Of a stretch of DNA of 64,000 bases, positions 41,391 to 49,006 are shown piece after piece. The position numbers and the translations under genes are program-made. The notes under the pieces are model-generated. The model had not been told where the DNA came from, searched no databases, and saw nothing but the letters and a program-made list of their open reading frames with translations. This DNA comes from Myxococcus stipitatus (lineage in GTDB: Bacteria; Myxococcota; Myxococcia; Myxococcales; Myxococcaceae). The DNA lies in contig NZ_CP102770.1 in assembly GCF_038561935.1 (NCBI RefSeq), forward strand, positions 3,534,001 through 3,598,000. The letters run 5' to 3'. Position 1 is the first letter of the stretch; each line of letters opens with the position of its first letter.

Positions 41391-42692
41391 TCACCCGATG
41401 TGGTGCATCGCCGTCACGGGCTTGAGGCGCGCGGCGAGGAAGGAAGGAATCAGTGAGATGAGCGTGGTGCAGCCGGTGATGAACACCATGGCGCCCAGGA
41501 CGGAGCCCGCGTTCACGACGAGGTGCAGTCGGTCCGACATGATGAACATCGCCGCGGCCTCCGGCACGCCCACGTGAGCCGCGTCCACGGCCACGCACAC
41601 GACAAAGCCGATGATGGCCCCCGCGAGCGTGCCCAGCGCGCCGAGCGTCATCGCCTCGAAGAGGAACATCACCATCACCCGGGTGCGCTGCATGCCGATG
41701 GCGCGCAGCGTGCCAATCTCACGCGTGCGCTCCCGGATGGCGATCCACAGCGTGTTCATGATGCCCACGCCGATGATGACGAGCAGCACGAAGGTGAGGA
41801 TGCCCGTCAACCCGTTGAGCGCCTTGAGCGTCCAGGTGATGAAGGACATCTCGTCCTCCCAGTTGGTGATGTCCAGCTTCTGGCCCGTCCACTCCTCGCG
41901 GTTGACCACGTCGAACTTGAACCAGAACGCACGCGGGTCGTTGTCCATGAGGGTGTAGCCCGCGTCCGTCAGCAACTGGCGCACCCGGGCCTGCACCTGG
42001 GCCATCTGCTTGAGGTCCTTGAGGTACAGGAAGATGGCGCCCGTGGAGTCGTCGCGAAGCTGGTACAGGGCGCGCAGCGTCTGCGAGGGCACGTAGACGT
42101 TGAAGTCGCTCATCATGCCCACGTCCGCGGCGATGGCCGCCACGCGCACGTCCACGGTGTTGTTGGTGCCGCGCATCGTGGGGGCGGCGATGGTGACGAT
42201 GTCGCCGACCTTCACCTCGAGCCGCTTGGCCTGCTTCTCGAAGATGAGCACGGTGTTCGGCTGTGCCAGGTCGTCCATGGAGCCGGAGCGCACCTGCAGG
42301 ACCTGGCGGAAGCCGGGCTCGTCCTTGACGTCGATGCCGCCGACGCCCACCTGCGAGGAGGTCTTCTCGCTGACGAGCTTGGCCCAGCCGCGCCCGCGCT
42401 GGACGGCGTAGTCGAGCTCCGGCACTTCCTTGCGGACCAGCTCGAGGATCTTCGGGTAGGCGGTCACCACCGGCGCGGCCTGGCCGGAGGTGATCTTGTA
42501 GAAGCCCGCCACGTTGACGTGGCCGGTGCCCAGGGTGGTGGCGGACCGGAGCATGGTCTCCTCCATCCCCTGGGACAGCCCCATGAGGATGACGAGCAGC
42601 GCGGTGACGCCGGCGATGGCCCCGCCCAGCAGCAGCGTGCGCCGCCGGTGGGTGCCCAGGTTTCGGAATGCGATGAGGAAGAGCTGGAACAT
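41391..42692 (-). CDS. FtsX/MacB-type ABC permease 1
   Basis: A 433-residue inner-membrane permease with the LolC/MacB layout. One N-terminal helix ('LLGGAIAGVTALLVILMG') is followed by a ~230-residue periplasmic MacB_PCD-like domain and three C-terminal helices. The FtsX motif 'RERTREIGTLRAIGMQRTRV' lies after the second helix. It pairs with the ATPase at 44807-45556 and permease 2; heterodimeric pairs of this type extract lipoproteins or export small molecules. It is separated from the upstream gene by four bases, indicating tight coupling. Confidence 0.85.
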   Translation of the reverse strand: MFQLFLIAFRNLGTHRRRTLLLGGAIAGVTALLVILMGLSQGMEETMLRSATTLGTGHVNVAGFYKITSGQAAPVVTAYPKILELVRKEVPELDYAVQRGRGWAKLVSEKTSSQVGVGGIDVKDEPGFRQVLQVRSGSMDDLAQPNTVLIFEKQAKRLEVKVGDIVTIAAPTMRGTNNTVDVRVAAIAADVGMMSDFNVYVPSQTLRALYQLRDDSTGAIFLYLKDLKQMAQVQARVRQLLTDAGYTLMDNDPRAFWFKFDVVNREEWTGQKLDITNWEDEMSFITWTLKALNGLTGILTFVLLVIIGVGIMNTLWIAIRERTREIGTLRAIGMQRTRVMVMFLFEAMTLGALGTLAGAIIGFVVCVAVDAAHVGVPEAAAMFIMSDRLHLVVNAGSVLGAMVFITGCTTLISLIPSFLAARLKPVTAMHHIG

Positions 42693-42696
42693 GGCC

Positions 42697-44805
42697 TTAC
42701 TCGTCCGTCTGCATGGCCTGCAGCGGCGACACGCGCGTCGCGAGGAACGCGGGGTAGAAGGTGGAGATGGCGGACACCACGAGGACGATCACGAGCGCGG
42801 CGATGAGGTTGCCGGCGCTCAACGTGGGGTACAGCCGGGGACCGGAGAAGAAGAAGTAGAGCGCCTCGTTGTTCGCGGGGATGCCGCTGGAGCCCAGCAT
42901 GCTCATGATGCCGCTGCCGACCAGCGCGCCTCCCGCGCCGAAGACCAGGCCCAGGAGCACGGTCTCCACCAGCACCATGCTCAGGATGAAGGAGCGCTGC
43001 GCGCCAATGGCTCGCATCGTCCCCACCTCGCGCACCCGCTGGAGCGTGGCCATCATCATCGCGTTGTTGATGATGACCAGGGCGACGACGAAGATGATGA
43101 ACACGGCGAAGTACAGCACCAGCTTCGCCAGCAGCACGAACTGGCCGATGAAGCCCGCAGCCTGTTGCCATGACGCCGCCCGCAGCTTCATCCCCGCGTC
43201 GGTGCCCACCTGCTTGAGCTCCTCCATCGTCTGCTGGAGCTTCGTCGGGTCCTTGAGGATGACGGCCGTGCTGAGCACCACGCCCTGTTCAATCTCCTCC
43301 TGGGAGTAGACCCGGGCCACCTGGTCCTCGCGGTGCATCGCGCCCTGGGTGCCCTCGAAGGCCTTGGTGTCGTCGACGATGCCCGTCGCCGCCTCCGCCA
43401 CCAGCGTGTTGCCACTGTCCTCGCCGAACAGCGCGTCCTCGGCGCTGGCGCGGTCCACCGCCTTGATGCCGCTGTTCTTCTGGAGCTCGGCGATCTCCGC
43501 CTTCCGGTCCGGGCTGAGGTAGCCGTAGAGGTCCCGGAAGGTCATCAGGTCCATCAGGTTGATGAGACCCGCCATGGTGGACTTCTCCAGGCCCTTGAAC
43601 TGGTAGGTGCCATAGACCTTCACGTTGACGCTCTGCACGTAGCCGGTGCGCGTGAAGGCGCTGATGGTGAGGCTGTCGCCCATGCGCAGGCGGTACAGGT
43701 CCAGCAGCGGGGCCAGCTCCGCGTAGAACTGCTGGTAGCGCGTGTCGAAGTTCTCGTCCGTGGTGGTGAAGAACTCGGGCAGGAGCTTGTCCAGGGTGGA
43801 CTCCTTGCTGCCGAGCACCTTCTGGAGCCGCTCCACCGCCTGGCGCGTCTTGACGGGGTCCAGTTGGAAGATGATTTCACGCGTCTGGGTCTGGTTCTCC
43901 TTCACCCAGCGCTGCATCTGCGGGTCCGTGGCGATGAGCTTCCCGTTGAGGTCCCGCTCCGTCTTGATGTTGTCCAGGCGGAACGCCGTCTTGAGCTTGA
44001 AGAAGTTCTCGTAGAAGAACTTGGAGACGAGCATGCCGCGCTTGCCCTTCGGCACGGCCTCTCCGTCCACGATCTCCATGCGGTCGAACGTGCGCTGGAA
44101 CGTGTCCAGGTCCGTGCCCACGTAGCGCAGCTCCAGCAGGTCGCCGTCCGGCAACTGCGGGGCGATGCGGTTCTCCAGGAACTCCAGCGAGGCGAACGGG
44201 TCCGCGTCGAAGCCGTCCCAGAACGCGTCGGTGCGAGCGCGGGCGAGCGCCTCCACCTCCATGGGGTCCACGGCGGCCTCGGTGAGCACCTTCTGGCTGT
44301 TGGCCCGCTGCTTCTCCATGAGGGCGACAATCTGGCGGACGTGGGCCTTGACGCTGTCGATGCTCTCCTTGAGGGCAGGGGTCTCTCCCTGCTCCGCGCG
44401 CTTCTTGTAGAGGTCCCGGAGCCGCGCGAGCGTCAGGTCCACGGTGTTGCCGGAGGTGATGAGCGCGCTGCTGGTGCCCATGGGCACCACCGTCTTCACG
44501 TTGGGGTGCTTCTCCAGGACGGGCCTGACGCGGCTGAAGTCAGCCAGCACCGTCAGGTCCGGCTCACCGCTCATGCCGCCGTACAGGCTCAGCTCGTCCT
44601 TGGACTCGTCCGAGTAGACCTGGATGTGGCCGGCCACGCTGCCGATGATGCTGCGGCTCATCGAGCCGTCGATGCTGTCGAGCAGCGCGCCGCCCACGAC
44701 CACGAGCAGCGTGCCGAAGAAGATGATGCCGCCGATGAGGATGTTGATCTTGCTGGTGAACAGGTTGCGGAAGGCCACCTGCAGCAGCAACCGGAGCTGC
44801 CCCAT
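42697..44805 (-). CDS. FtsX/MacB-type ABC permease 2, large periplasmic domain
   Basis: A 702-residue permease. One N-terminal helix ('INILIGGIIFFGTLLVVVGGAL') is followed by a periplasmic region of roughly 480 residues, unusually long for the family, then three C-terminal helices. The motif 'RVREVGTMRAIGAQRSFIL' marks the FtsX domain. The large insert is helical and charged in part ('SIDSVKAHVRQIVALMEKQR') and has no recognised family. It probably forms the platform contacting the LolA-like protein. Co-encoded with its ATPase one base upstream. Confidence 0.83.
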   Translation of the reverse strand: MGQLRLLLQVAFRNLFTSKINILIGGIIFFGTLLVVVGGALLDSIDGSMSRSIIGSVAGHIQVYSDESKDELSLYGGMSGEPDLTVLADFSRVRPVLEKHPNVKTVVPMGTSSALITSGNTVDLTLARLRDLYKKRAEQGETPALKESIDSVKAHVRQIVALMEKQRANSQKVLTEAAVDPMEVEALARARTDAFWDGFDADPFASLEFLENRIAPQLPDGDLLELRYVGTDLDTFQRTFDRMEIVDGEAVPKGKRGMLVSKFFYENFFKLKTAFRLDNIKTERDLNGKLIATDPQMQRWVKENQTQTREIIFQLDPVKTRQAVERLQKVLGSKESTLDKLLPEFFTTTDENFDTRYQQFYAELAPLLDLYRLRMGDSLTISAFTRTGYVQSVNVKVYGTYQFKGLEKSTMAGLINLMDLMTFRDLYGYLSPDRKAEIAELQKNSGIKAVDRASAEDALFGEDSGNTLVAEAATGIVDDTKAFEGTQGAMHREDQVARVYSQEEIEQGVVLSTAVILKDPTKLQQTMEELKQVGTDAGMKLRAASWQQAAGFIGQFVLLAKLVLYFAVFIIFVVALVIINNAMMMATLQRVREVGTMRAIGAQRSFILSMVLVETVLLGLVFGAGGALVGSGIMSMLGSSGIPANNEALYFFFSGPRLYPTLSAGNLIAALVIVLVVSAISTFYPAFLATRVSPLQAMQTDE

Positions 44806-44806
44806 G

Positions 44807-45556
44807 TCAGTGACCCTCCGCGCCCGCGGCCATCGCCCGCTTCGCCTCGGTCGGGGTGAGCCGGTCCAGGAACTTCCCGTCCGCCAGGCGCACCACGGCG
44901 TTAGCGTGGCTCATCACCTTGGCGTCATGGGTGGAGAAGATGAAGGTGGTGCCCTCCTTCTGGTTGAGCTCCTTCATCAGGTCGATGATGTGCTGGCCCG
45001 TCACCGAGTCCAGGTTGGCGGTGGGCTCGTCCGCGAGCACCAGCTGGGGCCGCGTGACGAGCGCGCGCGCCACGGCGACGCGCTGACGCTGGCCGCCGGA
45101 CAGCTCGTTGGGGCGGTGCTTGGCGTGGTTGGCCAGGCCCACCTGCTCCAGGAGCTGCATCACGCGCTCGTGGCGCTGGGCCTTGTCCAGCTTGCGCTGG
45201 AGCAGCAGGGGGAACTCCACGTTCTGGAAGACGCTGAGCACCGACACCAGGTTGAAGCTCTGGAAGATGAAGCCGATGGTGTGCAGGCGCAGGTGCGTCA
45301 GCTGTCGCTCGCTGAGCTTCTTCGTGTCCTGCCCGGCCACGCTGACCACGCCCGTGGTGGCGGTGTCCACGCAGCCGATGAGGTTGAGCAGGGTCGTCTT
45401 GCCGCTTCCGGACGGGCCGGCGATGGAGATGAACTCACCAGGGTGCACCTGGAGATCCACGCCGCGCAGCGCCGGGACGACCACCTTGCCCAAGGTGTAG
45501 TCCTTGGTGACGTTGCTGATGGAGACGATGGGAGAGTGGGGGACTGCGGCGTTCAT
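44807..45556 (-). CDS. LolD-like ABC ATPase
   Basis: A 249-residue ABC ATPase of the LolD/MacB group. Walker A is 'GPSGSGKTT', the Q-loop region 'IGFIFQSFNLV', signature 'LSGGQRQRVAVARAL', Walker B 'LVLADEPTANLDS' and H-loop 'FSTHDAKVM'. It powers the two FtsX-type permeases downstream. ATG 45556 overlaps the regulator's stop (ATGA, 45553-45556) and is preceded by AAGGA. Gene order regulator-ATPase-permease-permease-sorting protein-barrel suggests one functional unit. Confidence 0.9.
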   Translation of the reverse strand: MNAAVPHSPIVSISNVTKDYTLGKVVVPALRGVDLQVHPGEFISIAGPSGSGKTTLLNLIGCVDTATTGVVSVAGQDTKKLSERQLTHLRLHTIGFIFQSFNLVSVLSVFQNVEFPLLLQRKLDKAQRHERVMQLLEQVGLANHAKHRPNELSGGQRQRVAVARALVTRPQLVLADEPTANLDSVTGQHIIDLMKELNQKEGTTFIFSTHDAKVMSHANAVVRLADGKFLDRLTPTEAKRAMAAGAEGH

Positions 45557-46053
45557 GCGGTGCGTCCTTTCGATGCCTTGGGGGTGCGGGGCGAGGGGCG
45601 GGCGCGGCGTGAGGCGCGCCACCGCTCGGCGATCCCAGCCATTTCGGCCAGGTAGAAATCACAGAAGTCCGCCGCGTCTCGCAGGTGCTGCCGGGTCGCG
45701 AGCTGCGGCGTGGCCAGGGCCTCCTGGCACAGACGGACGAACGCCTTGACGCTGTCCTCCGCCGTGCGCAGGCGCGACTCCCAGCCGTCGCTGTTGACGA
45801 CGTAGTAGTGCTGTCGGTCTCCAGGGACGCTGACGGGGTCCACCAGCCCGATGCTCATGATGGCCCGGATGTTGGTGGAGACGGAGGCGGCGCTCACCTT
45901 GAGCACGCGGGCGATCTGCTGGAGCGACAGCGGCTCGTCCGCCAGCATCAGGAGCCCGTGGATGCGCCCGCTGATGCGGGTACTGCCCTGCCGCTCGAAG
46001 TACAGCCCCATCGACTCGATGAAGCGCTGCTCCGCGGCGCTCAGTTCCTTCAT
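45553..46053 (-). CDS. GbsR/MarR-type transcriptional regulator
   Basis: A 166-residue DNA-binding protein. The winged helix-turn-helix (about residues 20-85: 'LMLADEPLSLQQIARVLKVSAASVSTNIRAI') and the 'GDRQHYYVV' wing match the GbsR branch of MarR regulators. The C-terminal helices 'LRDAADFCDFYLAEMAGIAERW' probably dimerise. ATG 46053 was preferred because GGAGG lies five bases upstream; an in-frame ATG at 46077 has its nearest GGAGG 14 bases away. It heads the export operon and lies just downstream of the palindrome at 46140-46159, so self-regulation is likely. Confidence 0.85.
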   Translation of the reverse strand: MKELSAAEQRFIESMGLYFERQGSTRISGRIHGLLMLADEPLSLQQIARVLKVSAASVSTNIRAIMSIGLVDPVSVPGDRQHYYVVNSDGWESRLRTAEDSVKAFVRLCQEALATPQLATRQHLRDAADFCDFYLAEMAGIAERWRASRRARPSPRTPKASKGRTA

Positions 46054-46121
46054 CCCGGCCTCCGTTCCACCCGACATGGCCGAGCGCGACGGACCTCCGC
46101 CTGGGCCAGGGTGGCCTCCCG

Positions 46122-46150
46122 CATCTAGTTCGTTCAGAGCATTCAGTCAA
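46122..46150 (-). promoter_or_regulatory. Sigma70-like promoter of the export operon
   Basis: On the minus strand TTGACT (46150-46145), a 17-bp spacer and TAGATG (46127-46122). The -35 matches 5/6 and the -10 3/6. It gives a ~60-nt leader to the regulator start. The -35 lies inside the palindrome at 46140-46159, a repressor-type arrangement. Confidence 0.55.
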
Positions 46151-46159
46151 TACTGAATG
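46140..46159. promoter_or_regulatory. Perfect palindromic operator candidate
   Basis: CATTCAGT and ACTGAATG are exact reverse complements around a 4-bp CAAT centre. This 20-bp site is AT-rich against the GC-rich background and covers the -35 element of the operon promoter. It is the natural binding site for the GbsR/MarR-type protein encoded next to it. Confidence 0.7.
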
Positions 46160-46203
46160 AAGTGAACGACGCGCTCCGCGTGGGGCCGTGGGGCGGAAAA
46201 GAA

Positions 46204-46240
46204 GAGAGGGCCCCGGACCTGCGCGGTCGGGGGCCCTCTC
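46204..46240 (-). terminator. Strong intrinsic terminator
   Basis: A 16-bp stem with one mismatch (46204-46219 with 46225-46240) and a 5-nt loop. On the minus strand it is followed by TTCTTTTCC. It ends transcription of the small secreted protein gene at 46282-46815 before the operon promoter. Confidence 0.8.
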
Positions 46241-46281
46241 CATCCCTCCCAGGGAGGGGTGTGATGCTTCACGGGAGCACG

Positions 46282-46815
46282 TCAGTACGTGTCGGGTTGG
46301 GTGCTCTTGTTGCCGCTGTCGGAGTCACCCATGTCGCGGTCCTTGTCCGCGTCCATGCCCGAGCCCCCGGTGCCATCGTTGATGGAGGAGTCCGGCGACA
46401 TGACGTCCTTGCCCGTCCCGCCCGTGCCGGACAGGGAGATGCTCTTGGCCATGTTCTTGGTCTCCTTCACCTCGAAGCTGGCGCGGATCTCCTGTCCCTC
46501 CTTGAGGTCCTTGGCCTTCTTGAGGGTCGGGTCGGTGAACATGGTGCTCTTGTCGATGTCGAGCGTCACCACCGCGCCCTGGGCGTCCTGGACGAAGACC
46601 TTGCTGCTCTCGGCCTTCACCACCTTGCCGCTCAGTTCCTTCTGCCCCATGGCGGAGCCCATGGTGGACCCGGAGCCCCCCATGGAGGTGTCATGCTGCA
46701 TGCTGCCCGAACTGCCTTGCGGCTGCGGCTGCGGCTTGTTCGGGTCGTCCTTCGCCAGGGCCGAGCCAGAGCCCAGCAGAGCCAGCGCCGCGCAAATCCC
46801 AACGAGCTTCTTCAT
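46282..46815 (-). CDS. Small secreted protein with OB-like domain
   Basis: A 177-residue protein with a signal peptide ('LVGICAALALLGSGSALAK'). A Gln/Ser/Gly-rich linker precedes a ~75-residue domain ('GKVVKAESSKVFVQDAQGAVVTLDI...EGQEIRASFEVKE') that reads like a DUF5666-type OB-fold, and a disordered acidic tail closes the protein. Starting at ATG 46815 puts AGGAG eight bases upstream and a signal peptide at the N-terminus. It is monocistronic, with its own terminator. The function is unknown; binding of a periplasmic ligand is possible. Confidence 0.65.
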   Translation of the reverse strand: MKKLVGICAALALLGSGSALAKDDPNKPQPQPQGSSGSMQHDTSMGGSGSTMGSAMGQKELSGKVVKAESSKVFVQDAQGAVVTLDIDKSTMFTDPTLKKAKDLKEGQEIRASFEVKETKNMAKSISLSGTGGTGKDVMSPDSSINDGTGGSGMDADKDRDMGDSDSGNKSTQPDTY

Positions 46816-47078
46816 GGGAGAGTCTCCTGTGTGAGTGCCACGGAGGGGTGCGTGGTGTGCGGTGTCCCTCCGCTGGTCCACAAGCTAGGTGCGCCGCTCG
46901 AAGCGGACAGGGCAGGGGGAGCAAGGTCGCCACGTGCCCGTTCCCTCTCCTGCCGGTAGGGCGGGGGCCCGGGCAGGCAGCAGGCGGCTTGATGGCGGGC
47001 GGCCTTTTCCCCTAGCGTCACGCGGGCAAGCGTCCGCCGGCCTTCCGGCCGTGGACCCGACAGGAGCCCCTCTCCGAG

Positions 47079-47354
47079 ATGCCCCCCTCCACCAAGCCGT
47101 CCGCCCCCGCGCAGGAGCTTCCCGCGCCCTCGTACCCCGCAATCGAGTCGCTCCTGGAGGACACCCCGGCCGAGGACGTCCGCGCCCTGTTCTCCCCCGT
47201 GAAGGAGGGCCTGGCGGGCCTCAAGGGCCCCAAGGTGGAGGTCGGCAAGAAGGTCCAGGTCGCCGTGGCCCACGCCGAGCAGCTCCTGGAGGTGCTGGTG
47301 GACACCCGTGAACGGCTGATCGCCGAGTCCAAGGGGGCCAAGGGTCGGAAATGA
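47079..47354 (+). CDS. Small protein at the left edge of the T3SS cluster
   Basis: A 91-residue protein with a Pro/Ala-rich N-terminus and an amphipathic helical C-terminal half ('VQVAVAHAEQLLEVLVDTRERL'). The family is not recognised. It precedes the needle-like gene, the position held by the small co-chaperone SctE in Yersinia/Pseudomonas-type loci (yscE-F-G), but no sequence evidence of homology is visible. It could equally be unrelated to secretion. The ribosome-binding site is weak. Intervening sequence to 47487 carries the FliA-like -10 element. Confidence 0.45.
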   Translation: MPPSTKPSAPAQELPAPSYPAIESLLEDTPAEDVRALFSPVKEGLAGLKGPKVEVGKKVQVAVAHAEQLLEVLVDTRERLIAESKGAKGRK

Positions 47355-47414
47355 CGAGGTTTCCCCTGGACGTCGCGAATTTTCGCCAGAGAGAGGCAAC
47401 TGGCGGGGCGCCGG

Positions 47415-47422
47415 ACCGATAA
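47415..47422 (+). promoter_or_regulatory. FliA/WhiG-type -10 element upstream of the needle-like gene
   Basis: ACCGATAA matches the flagellar-sigma -10 consensus GCCGATAA in 7 of 8 positions, about 65 bp before the start codon. The -35 region (about 47396-47403) matches TAAAGTTT poorly. The cluster encodes its own FliA-type sigma factor 1.5 kb downstream, which makes the match more meaningful. Confidence 0.4.
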
Positions 47423-47486
47423 TGGGGAAAAGAGCACTGGATCATCCAGAGCCTCTGTCAACTTCTCGCAGCGCCTGGAGGATGTA

Positions 47487-48056
47487 ATGGCGAAGATCGA
47501 CAACATGATGGGCCCCAGCGTCCGGCTTTCGACCCACGTCACGACGGCGCGGCAGACTCCGAACACGGGCTTTGGCGCGCGTCTCCAGAACGGCCTGAAC
47601 AGCGCCGCGGGCGCCGTGGGCACGGGCGTGGGCGCGGTGGCGGGCATGATTCCCGGCGGGCAGATTGTGTCCGCGGCCGTCTCCTCGGTTCACACCCTGT
47701 CCAACTCCAGCGGCTCGGGCGCGGGCCCCTACGCGGGCGTGATGAGCACGGCGGTGGGCATGGGCGGCGGCGGCGTGGCGCCTTCCGTGGGCGGCGCGGG
47801 CGTGGGCGTCAGCGGCGTGACGGGCGGTCTGGGCGGCGGCGTGGCTGGCATGGGCGGCAACCCCGTGAGCCCCAACGGCAGCGCGGCTGACAGCGTCAAC
47901 GGCAACTTCTCGCTGAATCAGATGGCGGCGGAGAACTCGAAGCTGCTGAACCTCCAGGCGGCCATCCAGCAGGAGTCGCAGACGTTCACGGCGATTTCCA
48001 ACGTGATGAAGTCGCGGCACGATTGCATCAAGAACTCCATCAGCAACGTCCGCTGA
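47487..48056 (+). CDS. Needle (SctF)-like T3SS protein with Gly-rich N-terminal region
   Basis: A 189-residue protein with no signal peptide. Residues about 40-140 are Gly/Ala/Val/Ser-rich and probably flexible. The last ~45 residues ('ENSKLLNLQAAIQQESQTF' onward to a terminal 'KNSISNVR') form an amphipathic helix in the pattern of needle-subunit C-termini: N-x-x-LL-x-LQ, a Ser/Asn turn, then K-x-x-x-x-x-IK-x-I-x-x-x-R. Ordinary SctF proteins are about 80 residues, so this would be a much extended version. An effector or tip protein is an alternative. GGAGG precedes the start by five bases. It is followed by a TPR chaperone gene. Confidence 0.5.
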   Translation: MAKIDNMMGPSVRLSTHVTTARQTPNTGFGARLQNGLNSAAGAVGTGVGAVAGMIPGGQIVSAAVSSVHTLSNSSGSGAGPYAGVMSTAVGMGGGGVAPSVGGAGVGVSGVTGGLGGGVAGMGGNPVSPNGSAADSVNGNFSLNQMAAENSKLLNLQAAIQQESQTFTAISNVMKSRHDCIKNSISNVR

Positions 48057-48146
48057 GCCCTCGGGGCCACGCGGGCGCGAGCCCGGAGGGGAGGGAGGCG
48101 GCGCCGCTTCCCTCCACACCGGGCGAGGAAAGGAAGAGCGAAGTCC

Positions 48147-48581
48147 ATGGCGGAGAGCGTCTCGGAGATCTCGAACAGCCTGGTTCCCCTCGGGCGCCAG
48201 CAGGCCATGGTGTTGCTGGAGGCCGGCTACCTGTGGCTGGACATGGGTCAGTTCGACAAGGCGAAGGAGATCTTCTCTGGCGCCGCGGCGCTGATGCCCA
48301 AGAGCGAGGTGCCGCAGCTGGGCCTGGGTGCGGTGGAGTTCGCGCAGGGTCGGCACGACAAGGCGCTGCAGGCGTACCGCTCCGCGCAGCGGCTGGCGCC
48401 GCAGGCCTCGCTGCCTCGGGCCCACGTGGGCGAGGCTCTCCTGTTCCTGGGCAAGGTCCCGGAAGCCCTGAAGGAGCTCAAGGCGGCCATCGACCTGGAG
48501 CCCGAGGGTGATGGGGCCCGTCTGGCGCAGGCGCTCATCCAGGCGAAGGAAGCGGGGGTCCTGCCTCCCGCGAAGAAGTAG
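48147..48581 (+). CDS. TPR chaperone of the T3SS (SctG position)
   Basis: A 144-residue all-helical protein with three tetratricopeptide-like repeats: 'AGYLWLDMGQFDKAKEIFSGA', 'LGAVEFAQGRHDKALQAYRSA' and 'VGEALLFLGKVPEALKELKAA'. T3SS loci carry TPR chaperones for the needle (SctG) and for translocators (SycD type). Gene order (F-G-H-I-J) suggests it serves the needle-like protein encoded immediately upstream. It has no signal peptide, so it is cytoplasmic. The strong ribosome-binding site AGGAAAGGAAG lies before the ATG. Confidence 0.7.
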   Translation: MAESVSEISNSLVPLGRQQAMVLLEAGYLWLDMGQFDKAKEIFSGAAALMPKSEVPQLGLGAVEFAQGRHDKALQAYRSAQRLAPQASLPRAHVGEALLFLGKVPEALKELKAAIDLEPEGDGARLAQALIQAKEAGVLPPAKK

Positions 48582-48603
48582 GGGCAGGAGGAGAGGTTCA
48601 CCC

Positions 48604-48999
48604 ATGGCTGTCGGTGGCGTTGGACGAGGAGGCGGGAAGGGGCGCGCCGGTGGCGCGAAGGGGGCGTCGTCCGCGGGCCCCACGGGGGGCGCGGGCTTCG
48701 GCGCCCGGGTGGACAAGTCGGAATCACTGGTGGGCGTCTCGGGTCTGGTAGGCTCCAGCAACGTCCAGGGCCCCCAGGCCGCGGATCCCGTCGCCGCTCA
48801 GGCGAAGGCCATCGCCCGCGGGTTGAAGAATGGGGGCTTCAAGAGCAAGGAAGAGGCGACCCGGGCGTTGGTCGCCGAAGTCTTGAAGGAGAAGCTGCGC
48901 ATGAAGTCTTCCTCCCTCACCACGAAGATCGCGGACGCCTTGCAGGATGACCCGAGGCTGAACCAGGTACTCGAGCGGCTGTGGTCCAAGGCCGAGTGA
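48604..48999 (+). CDS. Unassigned T3SS-cluster protein
   Basis: A 131-residue protein not assigned to a family. Residues 1-70 are rich in Gly/Ala/Ser; the C-terminal ~55 residues are predicted helical ('EEATRALVAEVLKEKLRMKSS' then 'IADALQDDPRLNQVLERL'). The N-terminal part shares a 'GFGAR' motif with the needle-like protein. It sits where SctH/YscH or an accessory export protein would be found. The start has AGGAGGAGAGG upstream. It may be a secreted substrate or regulator of the system. Confidence 0.5.
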   Translation: MAVGGVGRGGGKGRAGGAKGASSAGPTGGAGFGARVDKSESLVGVSGLVGSSNVQGPQAADPVAAQAKAIARGLKNGGFKSKEEATRALVAEVLKEKLRMKSSSLTTKIADALQDDPRLNQVLERLWSKAE

Positions 49000-49006
49000 G
49001 CAGCGC

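Noticed and set aside
48147-48581. General TPR housekeeping protein
   Set aside because: It is tightly packed between T3SS genes and of chaperone size, so a secretion role is more likely.
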